Source of the DNA: Isotricha intestinalis
Lineage: Eukaryota; Ciliophora; Litostomatea; Vestibuliferida; Isotrichidae
Assembly (NCBI GenBank): GCA_023807065.1
Contig: JAJJLU010003686.1
Coordinates: 1 to 38,223, forward strand
Direction: 5' to 3'
Length of the DNA: 38,223 bases
Part shown: one piece after another, positions 16,080 to 25,787 of the stretch
How the letters are laid out: each line of letters begins with the position of its first letter
Numbering within the stretch: the stretch's first letter is position 1
Translations under genes and position numbers: made by a program
Notes under the pieces: generated by a model
Told to the model about the DNA's origin: nothing
Databases searched by the model: none
Seen by the model: only the letters and a program-made list of their open reading frames with translations

Positions 16080-17639
16080 ATGAGTATAGCACTTTTAGAT
16101 AATCATTCAAAAACAAAAGAGTTTTCTTTAAATAAAGGAATAAGATGGTCATTAATGACAATATTTACATTATTATATATTGTATTAATGTTTAATGTTG
16201 GAATATTTAATGCAGCAACTTCACAAATAAAAAAAGATTTTAAACTCAATGATACAGAATTTGGTTTATTAGGAACTTTCAACGGAGGAGGAAGAATAAT
16301 AGGAACATTAATTTTTATGTTGATAATAAATAAATACAATAGGAAATTTATTTTAATAATTCCTCTTTTTATAAATTCACTATCAATATATTTATTTACA
16401 ATTACAGAAAATAAAAAATTATTAAATATTGAAAGAGGAATAAATGGTATTTGCCAAGTATTTGGTTTTATATATTTCCCAATATGGATTGATCAATTTG
16501 GAATTCAAAAAAAAAAAACTTTAATGATGACTTTTATTCAATTAGCTGCTCCTTTAGGAATGGTTTCTGGATATTTAATTAATAATATTATTGGAAGTAA
16601 AAATTGGAGACAAGGTTTTTATATTGAATTTATTTGTGAATTATTTTTATTATTTATATTATTATTTTATCCTAAAACTTATTTTGCTAAAAATGTTTTT
16701 TTCAAATATCAAATTGAAAAACCGAGTTTAAATAAAGATTCTCTTTTAAATAATAAAAGATCAACTTCAATTTTTTATATTCCAAATAAGAATAAAAATC
16801 AAGAAAACAATTCTTTTTGTTTTAATATATTTTTAATATTATCAAATAAGATTTTTATATGTTCAGTATTATATAAATCAACAACACAATTTATTTGTTC
16901 TGGAATTGGTTTTTGGTTAACAGATTTTTTAGAAAAGCAATTAAATGTAAAAGATAATTTGTCTAAGATAATTTCATATATTATTGTTATTATAGGAGGA
17001 CCTTGTTTAGGACTTTTTTTAGGAGGCTTTTTAGGTTCTTTAACAGGAGGATATGAAAAAAAGAAAAGTGTTCTTTTAATATTTTTCTTACAATTAATTG
17101 CTTCTGTTGTTGGTTCTTTAATATATTTTTCTAAAAACGTTAAAAATTTTAATTTAATTATGTGTATTTTTTTTATTTTTAATTCTGCAGTTATTCCAGT
17201 TAATACGGGTTTAATTTTATGGTCAATACCAAAAGAATTAAAAGGTTTAGGTAATGGAATTAATAGTTTAATTACTACTTTTTTAGGTAAATTCCCTGCT
17301 CCTTATATTTATGGTTTAATTCAACAAAATTTTTATTATATTAATAATAAAATTGGTATGTTATTTTTAATGGGTATTGCTTATATTGGAGTTTTATTTT
17401 TATTTTTAGCTTTTATTTTTAGAAATTATTCTAAAGAAAATAGAAATAACCAAATTTTTAGTAAAAGAGACAATAAAGATAGTTTTGTTGAAAGAATGAG
17501 AAATAGTATTAATCAACAAGTCGTTTCCTCTGCTTTTAATAATATTGGAGTTAATGATAGTATTGAAACTGATAATGGCTATATGGGAGATAAAGAAAGT
17601 GCAAAAACTTATGAAATTGAATTAAAAGAAGATGACTAA
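16080..17639 (+). CDS. Major facilitator superfamily transporter, spinster-like
   Basis: 519 aa with about 12 hydrophobic segments in two groups of six, split by a soluble loop at about residues 205-255. The first half shows the MFS pattern: TM1 VLMFNVGIFNAATSQIKKDF, then NDTEFGLLGTFNGGGRIIGT, then the loop after TM2 with NKYNRKF (basic motif A variant). IERGINGICQVFGFIYFPIW is TM4, and APLGMVSGYLI is TM5. The second half has GGPCLGLFLGGFLGSLTGGYEKKK. The layout resembles the spinster (SPNS) and related protist permeases, known for lysophospholipid or sphingolipid transport, but the substrate cannot be read from the sequence. Hydrophilic tail from about 455 ends in acidic residues. Co-oriented with the CTL gene 308 bp downstream. 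Confidence 0.87.
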   Translation: MSIALLDNHSKTKEFSLNKGIRWSLMTIFTLLYIVLMFNVGIFNAATSQIKKDFKLNDTEFGLLGTFNGGGRIIGTLIFMLIINKYNRKFILIIPLFINSLSIYLFTITENKKLLNIERGINGICQVFGFIYFPIWIDQFGIQKKKTLMMTFIQLAAPLGMVSGYLINNIIGSKNWRQGFYIEFICELFLLFILLFYPKTYFAKNVFFKYQIEKPSLNKDSLLNNKRSTSIFYIPNKNKNQENNSFCFNIFLILSNKIFICSVLYKSTTQFICSGIGFWLTDFLEKQLNVKDNLSKIISYIIVIIGGPCLGLFLGGFLGSLTGGYEKKKSVLLIFFLQLIASVVGSLIYFSKNVKNFNLIMCIFFIFNSAVIPVNTGLILWSIPKELKGLGNGINSLITTFLGKFPAPYIYGLIQQNFYYINNKIGMLFLMGIAYIGVLFLFLAFIFRNYSKENRNNQIFSKRDNKDSFVERMRNSINQQVVSSAFNNIGVNDSIETDNGYMGDKESAKTYEIELKEDD

Positions 17640-17947
17640 TATATTTAATAATTAGTAAAATAGAATATTATGATTTTATTTAAAATAAATATTGCAAATT
17701 GTGAATATATTATTTTAATATTTATAATTGAAAGTTAAAGTAAATTTAAATAATATAAATATTCTTTTAAATATTACTCCAAATGTTTTTTAAAAATAAT
17801 AATTATTATATTTTATTCTATGTTTTTATTATTTTAAATATTTTATTTTACTGAATTAAAAAATAATTATTCTATTTTTATTTTAAATTTATAAAAGAAT
17901 TTTGAATTTTTAAAATTATTAATAATTTAAAAAAAATATAAAATATA
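17640..17947. other. Intergenic region, no gene seen
   Basis: About 300 bases of A/T-rich sequence between two co-oriented transporter genes, T-rich in its middle and A-rich just before the next start codon. Nothing else is visible. Confidence 0.6.
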
Positions 17948-19870
17948 ATGTCAGAAGAAAAATCGGGGGTAAAAGATCCATATAAAAAATATAAAGAATT
18001 TAAATGGAGTAATCCTGACGTATTTAAAAATGGTCCATTGTCAGATGAAAATAGAAAATGTAGAGATATATTATGTTGTTTATTATTTATAATATTCCTG
18101 ATCGCATGTGTTGTAGTAGCAGTTTTAGGATTTAAAAATGGAGACCCATCATTAATATTATATCCTTATGATGAAGATGGAAATGAATGTGGAAGAAATG
18201 AAACAAAAGATTATAAATATTTATATTTTTATAATTCAATAGAAAATTTCAAAAATTTAGATATTTCAGGAATAATAAATGGAATATGTGTAAAAACTTG
18301 TCCAACAGATTCATTAACAGAATCCCAACAAACATATACATTAGACTGTTATCCTACAAAGAATAATACAAATTGTATAGTCACAAAGCAAAATTATTAT
18401 ACATCAAAAGGTTTAATAGAGAGATTTTGTATTCCATATAATTATGGAAAAGAAGTCTATGATCCATTAACAGATCCAGAAAATATAATTGAACAAAATG
18501 GAGAACAGTATGTTAAAATATCAGCATTAAATCAAACAACATCTGATCAAAGTGCAAATTCATTAATTAATTGGTCTTTTTTTAGTGGAGATAGATTAAC
18601 AACTTGGATGGCAGATTTATATGTAACTTGGCCTGCAATTTTAGGAAGTTTAGGTTGGAGTTTTATATTATGTTTAATATTCCTTTTATTTATTAGATTA
18701 TGTGCTGCTGTTATTGTTTATCTTGTTATTATTTTAGTCTTTGCTGCTCTCATTGTCTTAGCTGTTGTTTTCAAATTACGTGCTGATCATTATAAAAATA
18801 TTGATGATAATGTTTATGAAAATTCTATGAATGCACTTTGTTATGTTTGCATTGCTTTAGCTATAATATATATTATTTTTATCTTATGTATGTGTAATAG
18901 AATTAGATTAGGTGTTGCTTTAATTGAAGCTACTGCAAAATATATTCATCATAATTGTTGTATTATTTTTATTCCTTTTGTTTTTTTGATAATTACTGGA
19001 CTTTTCTATGCTTATTGGGTTACTTTATCTATTTATTTATATTCTACAGGAGAATTAAATGAAAATAATAAAGTTATTGGGTCTGTAGTATGGACAAAAA
19101 AAATTAGATATGCTTGGTGGTTTCATTTATTTTCTTTATTTTATATTAATGAATTTTTAGAAGCTTTAGCACAATTTATATATGCTTCTAGTGCTTGTAT
19201 ATGGTATTTCATTCATGAAAAAGGATTAGATGTAAATTACACAAGAACATCATTAAAAAGAGCATTTAGATTTCATTTAGGTTCATTAGCCTTTGGTTCA
19301 TTAATAGTAGCAATAATAAGATTTATAATGTTTTGTATGGAATTTGTAAAAAAGAGAATTGATCAAACTTATGGTAAAAAAAGTGAAAAATCAAAATGTT
19401 ATAGAATAATAATATCATGTTGCCAATGCTGCATGGAATGTATAGCAAGAACAATAGAATTTATAAATAAACATGCATATATTCAAATAGCATTAAAAGG
19501 AGAAAGTTTTTGTACTGCAGCTTGGGAAGGATTTGGTTTATTAATAAGAAATTTAGGAAGATTCAGTGCATTAATATTAATAGGAAGTTTCTTTTCTCTT
19601 TTTGGAATGGTATTTATAGCTGCTTCTTCTGGAGTTATTGGTTATTATGTGATCACAGAAATTGATTATTTTAGTGATAAATTAAATTCACCTGTTTTAC
19701 CTGTTTTTGCTATGGTTATGATTGGATTCATTCTTGGTATGGTTTCTATGAGTGTTATTGGAATGAGTTCTGATGCTTTAATGCATTCTTTTCTTTTAGA
19801 TGAAGAATTAAATAGAGGACAAGCTAAAGCTTTTCCTGAATTACAGAAATTTATGTCTGATGAAAGGTAG
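17948..19870 (+). CDS. Choline transporter-like protein (CTL/SLC44 family)
   Basis: 640 aa, typical for the family. Cytosolic N-terminus (DPYKKYKEFKW), TM1 at about 36-60 (DILCCLLFIIFLIACVVVAV), and a large Cys-containing extracellular loop with several N-x-T/S sequons (about 62-215). A block of TM helices runs from about 225 on. The C-terminal half carries the family core: FINEFLEALAQFIYASSACIWYF-like segment, RAFRFHLGSLAFGSLIVAI, TAAWEGFGLLIRNLGRFSAL and, near the end, SVIGMSSDALMHSFLLDEEL, all typical SLC44 landmarks. The family transports choline and related amines at plasma, mitochondrial or endomembranes. The gene ends in TAG, one of two in the window. Synonymous codons switch from A-ending to T-ending and back in blocks along the gene. 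Confidence 0.93.
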   Translation: MSEEKSGVKDPYKKYKEFKWSNPDVFKNGPLSDENRKCRDILCCLLFIIFLIACVVVAVLGFKNGDPSLILYPYDEDGNECGRNETKDYKYLYFYNSIENFKNLDISGIINGICVKTCPTDSLTESQQTYTLDCYPTKNNTNCIVTKQNYYTSKGLIERFCIPYNYGKEVYDPLTDPENIIEQNGEQYVKISALNQTTSDQSANSLINWSFFSGDRLTTWMADLYVTWPAILGSLGWSFILCLIFLLFIRLCAAVIVYLVIILVFAALIVLAVVFKLRADHYKNIDDNVYENSMNALCYVCIALAIIYIIFILCMCNRIRLGVALIEATAKYIHHNCCIIFIPFVFLIITGLFYAYWVTLSIYLYSTGELNENNKVIGSVVWTKKIRYAWWFHLFSLFYINEFLEALAQFIYASSACIWYFIHEKGLDVNYTRTSLKRAFRFHLGSLAFGSLIVAIIRFIMFCMEFVKKRIDQTYGKKSEKSKCYRIIISCCQCCMECIARTIEFINKHAYIQIALKGESFCTAAWEGFGLLIRNLGRFSALILIGSFFSLFGMVFIAASSGVIGYYVITEIDYFSDKLNSPVLPVFAMVMIGFILGMVSMSVIGMSSDALMHSFLLDEELNRGQAKAFPELQKFMSDER

Positions 19871-20020
19871 TTTTTTGTTCGGAAAAATAATAAATATGTT
19901 TCCCTTTTTTAAGGGTTTGTTGTTGTTATTTTTAAGTTTTTTATTTAATTAAAGTATTCTTTTTTTTGGAAATATTATAATATTTAATTGAAAAAAACTT
20001 AAAATAAAAAATAAAAAAAT

Positions 20021-20962
20021 ATGAATAATAACATTCCAAAAACATCAAAACAACAATTTCAAAAATTTAAAATAAAAGCCAATAACCAAAATATAGAAAG
20101 TAATAAAAACATTCAAATCCCAAAGCCAAAATCATCTCGTCAGCCATTCCAAATAAATTTTTCTCAAAAGAACATAGAAAAGCCATTAAAAATAAATAAT
20201 TCAAAAATGAAAATAATTCAATCAAACAATTATTCGAATCAAAAGCCATTAAATTACAACAAGCCATTTAATTCCAAAAATTTTAATTTTAAGCATGAAT
20301 ATTCAATATATGGAAGGAATAATCTAGAGAATAGTGTGATTTACGATTTACATAAAGCAAATTGGGATGTGACAAAAGCGAATCGTCCAACAGCAAAATT
20401 AAGAAATATAAAAACAGAAGATCCATTTGCAGTAGGAAACAAACATAAAACAAATTTTGGTTATGTTTATAGTGCAGGTGGAATTCCTTGTAGAATTGAA
20501 CATGGTAATGTTAATATGAAATTAAATTGGTCTATTCCTCCTGAAAATTTAGATTATGATCCTACTTTAATTATTTGCTTTGAAGGACTTTTAGAAATTA
20601 AACATCCTTATAATTTCTTAGCTAAACAATGTGTTAGAGAAATGCTTTTTGCTAAAGGAGCTTCTGAAAAAGTTCTTCAAATTTTACCTAGGTTAATTGA
20701 ACCTTTAAAAATCGCTCTTAATTGTAATAGGGAAGAAACTTTCTTAGAAGCTATGAATATTGCTGAACAATTAAGTGAATTAGTTAAAGAAAATTTAAAT
20801 CAATATTTACATCTTTTTTTACAAAGTATTAATAAAAGAAGTTTTAATTTAAAATACAAAGAAAGAGTTTTTGATTTATTAAGAATATTTGAAATTAATG
20901 GAGGACATGATGCTTTAAAAGAAATTAAAAATAAAATTCCTACTTATATGTCAAGTTTATAA
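20021..20962 (+). CDS. PACRGL: PACRG-like protein (PACRGL)
   Basis: 313 aa. Residues 1 to about 125 are Asn/Lys/Gln-rich with repeated KP(F/L) motifs and probably disordered. From about 130 the ParcG domain begins: RPTAKLRNIKTEDPFAVGN, then YSAGGIPCRIEHGNVNMKLNW, LDYDPTLIICFEGLLEIKHP, KGASEKVLQILPRLIEPLK and the ending IKNKIPTYMSSL. The segments GGIPCR, EGLLEIKHPY and KIPTY are closer to PACRG-like proteins than to PACRG itself. PACRG proteins form armadillo-like folds associated with axonemal doublet microtubules and basal bodies; the exact role of PACRGL is less clear. Its presence argues for a ciliated organism. It is convergent with the V-ATPase F gene (136 bp gap). Confidence 0.9.
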   Translation: MNNNIPKTSKQQFQKFKIKANNQNIESNKNIQIPKPKSSRQPFQINFSQKNIEKPLKINNSKMKIIQSNNYSNQKPLNYNKPFNSKNFNFKHEYSIYGRNNLENSVIYDLHKANWDVTKANRPTAKLRNIKTEDPFAVGNKHKTNFGYVYSAGGIPCRIEHGNVNMKLNWSIPPENLDYDPTLIICFEGLLEIKHPYNFLAKQCVREMLFAKGASEKVLQILPRLIEPLKIALNCNREETFLEAMNIAEQLSELVKENLNQYLHLFLQSINKRSFNLKYKERVFDLLRIFEINGGHDALKEIKNKIPTYMSSL

Positions 20963-21054
20963 TTATTTGATTATAAAAAAAAGGAAAAGAAAGAAAAATA
21001 AAATTTGATAATATAATATAATTAAATACAATTTAAATATTTCCTTTATTATTC

Positions 21055-21077
21055 TTATTATTTTCAAAAAATAATAA
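21055..21077. repeat. Hairpin between convergent genes
   Basis: 10-bp perfect stem (TTATTATTTT and AAAATAATAA) with a 3-base loop, in the 136-bp gap between the PACRG-like and V-ATPase F stops. Composed only of A and T, so chance is a serious alternative. Confidence 0.35.
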
Positions 21078-21098
21078 ATATTATGAATTAAATATATT

Positions 21099-21491
21099 TT
21101 ACTTTAATTCATCAGGAATATTTTGTCCATATAATTGTCTTAAAGCTCTTTGCATTACACTATCTTTTTCAATTGAATAAGGATGTTGTTTCGAAGGAAT
21201 TTCTAAAACAGTAGGAATAATTTCATCATAAGCATCTAATGTTTCTCTTATTCTATCAGCTACATCTTGTGATATTAATATTATTCCTATATCTTTTCTT
21301 GATACTAATGATTCAAAAAATTCTTGAATTATTAATTTATCTGTTTCTGATGTTACTTTTAAAAAATTTGTTGAATTTTCATTCCTTTCTCCTATTCCTG
21401 CTAATAAAAATCCTGTTACTGTTTCTTCGTCTCCTATTATACCTATCAACATATTATTTTCATTTCGGTTAAATCTTTTGTTTTTTGACAT
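21099..21491 (-). CDS. VMA7: V-type proton ATPase subunit F
   Basis: 130 aa from ATG at 21491 (MSKNKRF). The open frame extends 22 codons upstream to a Met at 21557, but that extension is Lys/Ile low complexity and overlaps the divergent SFT2 gene, so the shorter start matches the family length of about 120. Signature segments are complete: IGIIGDEETVTGFLLAGIGE near the N-terminus, then FESLVSRKDIGIILISQDVA, IRETLDAYDEIIPTVLEIPS, KQHPY and the C-terminal helix SVMQRALRQLYG. Subunit F sits in the central rotor stalk of V1 and couples ATP hydrolysis to rotation, acidifying vacuoles and endosomes. Start-to-start distance to the SFT2 gene is only 54 bp. Confidence 0.96.
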   Translation of the reverse strand: MSKNKRFNRNENNMLIGIIGDEETVTGFLLAGIGERNENSTNFLKVTSETDKLIIQEFFESLVSRKDIGIILISQDVADRIRETLDAYDEIIPTVLEIPSKQHPYSIEKDSVMQRALRQLYGQNIPDELK

Positions 21492-21545
21492 TTTTTTTTG
21501 TGAAATTTTTATATTTTGTTTCTTTTTTTTATATAAATTTAGAAT
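21492..21545. promoter_or_regulatory. 54-bp shared divergent promoter region
   Basis: The only sequence between the start codons of V-ATPase subunit F (-) and SFT2 (+). It is almost pure T on the top strand with scattered G and A. Both 5' UTRs and core promoters must fit here or overlap the neighbouring coding sequence. No specific motif is recognised. Confidence 0.45.
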
Positions 21546-22268
21546 ATGGAAAATCAAAATATTGAAATTAATCCTTCTGATGATAATTTTAAAGGAATTT
21601 CACATTCTAAAACTTTTGAAAAAGAAAATGAAGATAATAGTAATAAAAATAAAGTAAAAGGATTTTTTAATAAGGTTAAAACTATGAAAAATATGATTCC
21701 TTCTTTAAATAAAGAAAATAAGAATGAAAATCAATCAAATGAAATTAAAATTGCAAGTTCAAAAGAAATTGAAGAAGAAAAAACTTATAAAGATAAAATA
21801 AAAGATTATTTAATAAGTAAAATAGAAGTAGATAGAAATATATTAGTATTTTTAGCTTTATTAGGAAGTGGAATATTACTTTTAATTTTTAGTTTAATAT
21901 TTATACCAACAATAATAATTTCTCCTGCAAAATTTTCGATGTGTTTTTCTTTAGGTTCTTTACTTTTTTTAATTAGTTTTTTATTTTTATATGGAACAAA
22001 AAAATATATGGAAAAAATTTTTTCAAAAGAAAGATTCTGGATAACAATAATGTTTATTGTATCTATATTGATAGGATGTGGTTTTGCTATTGGAAAAAAT
22101 TATTTAATTTCTTTAATATGTTCTATTTTCCAATTCATAAGTTTAATATTATTCATATTAACTTTTCTTCCAGGAGGAAAATTAGGTATTAAATGTATAA
22201 AAGATTTATTAACTTCTCCTGTTTCAAAATTATGGATGAAAATGGCAGAATCTCAAATAAATCAATAA
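21546..22268 (+). CDS. SFT2: SFT2-family vesicle transport protein
   Basis: 240 aa. A hydrophilic Lys/Glu/Asn-rich N-terminus (1 to about 95) is followed by four hydrophobic helices in the SFT2 pattern: FLALLGSGILLLIFSLIFIP, FSMCFSLGSLLFLISFLFLYG, FWITIMFIVSILIGCGFAIG, and LISLICSIFQFISLILFILT followed by FLPGG. The loop GTKKYMEKIFSKERF between TM2 and TM3, and the short tail after FLPGG, are also family-like. SFT2 proteins are Golgi/endosome tetraspan proteins involved in retrograde transport and SNARE-dependent fusion to the Golgi. The N-terminal extension is longer than in yeast and animal members. Convergent with the next gene (62 bp gap). Confidence 0.88.
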   Translation: MENQNIEINPSDDNFKGISHSKTFEKENEDNSNKNKVKGFFNKVKTMKNMIPSLNKENKNENQSNEIKIASSKEIEEEKTYKDKIKDYLISKIEVDRNILVFLALLGSGILLLIFSLIFIPTIIISPAKFSMCFSLGSLLFLISFLFLYGTKKYMEKIFSKERFWITIMFIVSILIGCGFAIGKNYLISLICSIFQFISLILFILTFLPGGKLGIKCIKDLLTSPVSKLWMKMAESQINQ

Positions 22269-22330
22269 AATATAATATAAAAAATAATTATATTGAAAAA
22301 ATTTTATTTTAAATAAAAAAAATAAAAGTT

Positions 22331-22789
22331 TTAAGTATTAATATCATTTTCTTTATTTGAATTGTCAATTGAATAAACAAAATCATATAATTCATCTTGA
22401 TTTCCATAATTTTTATATTCATTAAATAAAAGATAAATCAAATATCCTTTTCCTAAAAATTCAATGATTCCAATTAAATAAATTAAATTATGAATAAAAA
22501 ATAAAGATTGCCAATATTTAGAAGTGTTTTTACCATGAGTCCAAGAAAACATCATTATTATTAACCATAATGCATCAATAACACATAAAATCCCTAAAAA
22601 ATGAATTATACCTTTTAAAACTAATTTAGGATATTCTTTAAAAAATTGATTAAACAAAATCAATATTATTATTCCACCTATAATATTATAATCATTTCTA
22701 GATAAAGAGGAAAAAATTGATGTTGCAATTAGTATCCATGAACCAAGTGTTATATATTGTTTATTTTTTAAGTTTGAATCATCTTCCAT
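22331..22789 (-). CDS. Small four-helix membrane protein, possibly AGTRAP-like
   Basis: 152 aa. Four hydrophobic segments: about 16-30 (GSWILIATSIFSSL), 35-50 (IIGGIIILILFNQFF), 58-85 (LKGIIHFLGILCVIDALWLIIMMF) and 97-122 (SLFFIHNLIYLIGIIEFLGKGYLIYLLF). The C-terminal tail is hydrophilic and acidic. The order, with a conserved Asp-Ala/Trp in TM3 and a tail of Tyr/Asn residues, is reminiscent of the AGTRAP (angiotensin-receptor-associated) fold seen across eukaryotes, but the match is from recall and weak. A generic small endomembrane protein is an equally fair description. Its 5' end lies 127 bp from the end of the co-oriented Asn-rich gene. Confidence 0.65.
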   Translation of the reverse strand: MEDDSNLKNKQYITLGSWILIATSIFSSLSRNDYNIIGGIIILILFNQFFKEYPKLVLKGIIHFLGILCVIDALWLIIMMFSWTHGKNTSKYWQSLFFIHNLIYLIGIIEFLGKGYLIYLLFNEYKNYGNQDELYDFVYSIDNSNKENDINT

Positions 22790-22916
22790 AATTTATTTAA
22801 TATTTATTTATTGTTTTTATTATTCCAAAAAAAATTTATAATATACTTATCATAATTTTAAGAATTAATGTAAAAAGATTATAAATTAAACAATTATATA
22901 ATAGACTTAAAAAATA

Positions 22917-25208
22917 TTATTTTTTATTTGATATAACTCTAATAATTTTATCTTTTCTATCTTCAGAATTTATTCTAGAATTTAAATTAACATTTATTGG
23001 CTTTGAAGAATTTCTACAAGAAATATTACTTCCACTATGTGTATTATGAGTAGAAGTATTAGAATTTTCTACAATAGATTTTTTACTTCCTTTATCATTA
23101 CCATTATAAAAAATAATATTAGAATTACCATTATGATGTTTAATATATGGTATTTTACTTTTTTTAATTAATTCTTCAATTTGACTTACTAATCTTTGAC
23201 TCATATTATAATTATGATCTTTTCTATTAATTCCAAATAAAATATTTTTTAACTTTATTTTCTGATCATCAATACTTTTTGTTTTTTGAGTCATTTGTTC
23301 TTTTCTAAAACTTTTAATATTAGTTTGGGTATGAGTCATTATTTGTTTTTTATTTCTTGAATTATTATATTTATTATTTAAATTCATCATTATTCTATTA
23401 CTCTGTATTGTATTTTTTGGAGATATAATATTATTATTATTTTTATTATTTGATGTTGTTCTATGACTTGAAAATATTAAATTATTTAAATTTATCGTAT
23501 TTGTATATGAACCATTATTTTTTCTTTTCTGCAAATTATTATTTTGCTTCTTTTCTTTATTATTTTTATTAGATTCTTTTTTCTTTTTTTCTTTTTCATT
23601 TTTATTAAAAGAATATTTAGGAACTGAGGATGAAGGATTATAATTATTATTATTAATATTTGAAATTTTATGACTACTTTGATGATAAGTTTTATTTTTA
23701 GAAAGATGAGAAATTTTATTGTTTGAATTAGGTGCTCCATTTAAATTTGATTGAATTGCAGAAAGTGGATTTTTAACTAAATTAAAATTAGAACCATAAT
23801 TGCTTTTCTTTTTATTTCTCATATTATTTTGCTGATGATTAAAAGCAGAAAAATTAGAATTAGAATGAAATTTTTTTAAATTATTCATAGAATTTACATT
23901 TTTAATATCATATGTTATATTCTTTGATTTTTGTATTGTATTTCCACAACTTGCATTACATGAAATTTGATTATTACTTCCATTTGGAATTTTTTTTCTA
24001 TTATTTTTAGATTTTGAATTACTTCCATTACTATTTTTCATATTTGTACTTATAATATTACTATTTCTCATTGTATTACTAAAATTTATATTATTATTTA
24101 AATTATTTATATTAAGAGTTATTGATAGTTTTGAAAAATTTCTAAAATTTGAATTTATATTACTATCATTCCTATTATTATTACTTTCATTATTATTATT
24201 ATTATTATTAATATTATTATTATTATTATAATTACTACTATTTGAGTTATAAGTTTTATTTTTAGTTTTTTCTATTCCATTACTTACCATTTTATTTTTA
24301 TTCTTTTTAAATTCTTCTAAATTTGATTTGTAATTTGATAAATATGGTTTTAATTTTGGTGATAAAAATATTTTTTTTTGATTATTCTTTATTTCATAAT
24401 TAAAATCGTTTTTTACAAAATTATAAATTGTATTTTTCATTTTTTTACAACTTCCATTATTTTTTTTCAAATCTTTATTTATAAATTTATTTCTTTGATT
24501 TATTTTATTTTTTTTATTATTATTCGAAGATGTTTTATTATGTGTTTTATTATTTTTTTTCTTTAACGAACTTTGATAATTAACTAAAGGAGCAATAAAT
24601 TTAATAAAAGAATCATCTTTACTTCTTTTAGTAAGTAAATTTAAATTAGATTTTAAAGTTCTTGAAGAATCAAGAGTTAAAGTACCTTTATTAGAATTAT
24701 TATGATCAATTAATAATCTAGTTTTTTTATCAAATATAGTTTTATTATCAGTTACATTATCTAAAGAAGATAAAGAAGAATCGCTTGAACTTTCTTTTTC
24801 TTCTTCTTCTTCATTTGAAGTTGCATAATTATTTTTATAAAAAATTTCAGCTTTATTATCACCATAATTATGCATCATTTCTGAAATTTTCCAATTTCTA
24901 AATACAGGTCTACAAAAGAATAAATGATAATTTTTATAATAATCATTTAATTTTGGAATCTTTGAAGCACTTTCTTTTAAAGAATAAAATCTTTTTAAAA
25001 ATTCATCTATATAATTTGTATATTGGTATTCTTTAAAAATACTATTATAATGACTTGGCCTATTATATAATATTTGGTTAATATATAAATAATTTAAATC
25101 TTCTTCTATATCACCATATTTAGAATATAATAAAGATAATAAACGAGATGGATCATGAACTAATTTATATGCTTGAAGTTTTGTATCTACTTTTTCTAAT
25201 AAAGACAT
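22917..25208 (-). CDS. Asn-rich protein with conserved protist N-terminal domain
   Basis: 763 aa. Residues 1 to about 140 are well folded in appearance: MSLLEKVDTKLQAYKLVHDP, then LLSLLYSKYGDIEEDLNYLY, LKESASKIPKLNDYYKNYHL, FFCRP(V)FRNWKISEMM, and HNYGDNKAEIFYKNNY. From recall, this block (…KIPKLxxYYKNYxxFFCxPxF… NYGDxKAExFYxxNY) recurs in uncharacterised alveolate proteins. The rest, about 140-763, is Asn/Lys/Ser low complexity with poly-Asn runs (notably near 320-350) and is likely disordered. It has no transmembrane segment or catalytic motif. Function unknown. The start is fixed by the conserved N-terminus. Confidence 0.78.
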   Translation of the reverse strand: MSLLEKVDTKLQAYKLVHDPSRLLSLLYSKYGDIEEDLNYLYINQILYNRPSHYNSIFKEYQYTNYIDEFLKRFYSLKESASKIPKLNDYYKNYHLFFCRPVFRNWKISEMMHNYGDNKAEIFYKNNYATSNEEEEEKESSSDSSLSSLDNVTDNKTIFDKKTRLLIDHNNSNKGTLTLDSSRTLKSNLNLLTKRSKDDSFIKFIAPLVNYQSSLKKKNNKTHNKTSSNNNKKNKINQRNKFINKDLKKNNGSCKKMKNTIYNFVKNDFNYEIKNNQKKIFLSPKLKPYLSNYKSNLEEFKKNKNKMVSNGIEKTKNKTYNSNSSNYNNNNNINNNNNNNESNNNRNDSNINSNFRNFSKLSITLNINNLNNNINFSNTMRNSNIISTNMKNSNGSNSKSKNNRKKIPNGSNNQISCNASCGNTIQKSKNITYDIKNVNSMNNLKKFHSNSNFSAFNHQQNNMRNKKKSNYGSNFNLVKNPLSAIQSNLNGAPNSNNKISHLSKNKTYHQSSHKISNINNNNYNPSSSVPKYSFNKNEKEKKKKESNKNNKEKKQNNNLQKRKNNGSYTNTINLNNLIFSSHRTTSNNKNNNNIISPKNTIQSNRIMMNLNNKYNNSRNKKQIMTHTQTNIKSFRKEQMTQKTKSIDDQKIKLKNILFGINRKDHNYNMSQRLVSQIEELIKKSKIPYIKHHNGNSNIIFYNGNDKGSKKSIVENSNTSTHNTHSGSNISCRNSSKPINVNLNSRINSEDRKDKIIRVISNKK

Positions 25209-25787
25209 TTTACTAATTTTTTTCTATTTTATTTAAATTTTTAATTTTTCATTAATTCATATTTTTTATATTTATGTTATTTTAACAATAGTCTCACATA
25301 ATAATAAATGTGTGTATATATTTTATTATTTTACTATATTAAATGAGATAAGTCATAAAAGCAATAAGAATATTTTGAAAACATATAAAAAACAAAAATA
25401 AAAAATATTGTTTTAAAGTTTCCTAAATTTTTAAAAATTAAAAGAAAAAACAATTAATTTATATAAAAATATGTAAATAATAATTAAAACAATTAAAGAA
25501 TATTTATTAATTTAATTAGTAATGAATTTTCAAAAAATATATAAAATCATTAATTTATTTAAATTTATTAAATCATAATTAATCAAATTAAAATTTGTAT
25601 TTATAATAATTTTTATAAAATTTATTAGTTCAATTGTTGAATATGAAAAAATTATTTCCTTATTTATTTGATTATTTATTATAAAAATAATTAAATAAAT
25701 GATAAAAATATATGATTTACCACTTTTAACACGAATCTTATGAATTGCATAAAAAAAAGAGTATAAAATAATAAAACTAACAAATAT
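25209..25787. other. 579-bp intergenic region, no gene seen
   Basis: Lies upstream of the Asn-rich gene and downstream of the Lys-rich gene, both on the minus strand. A/T-rich, with short G/C-containing words only near 25290-25360 and 25720-25760. No RNA gene, repeat array or long frame was recognised; it should contain the promoter of the Asn-rich gene. Confidence 0.55.

Noticed and set aside
21492..21557. 22-residue N-terminal extension of V-ATPase subunit F
   Set aside because: It overlaps the divergent SFT2 start, is Lys/Ile low complexity, and exceeds the family length.
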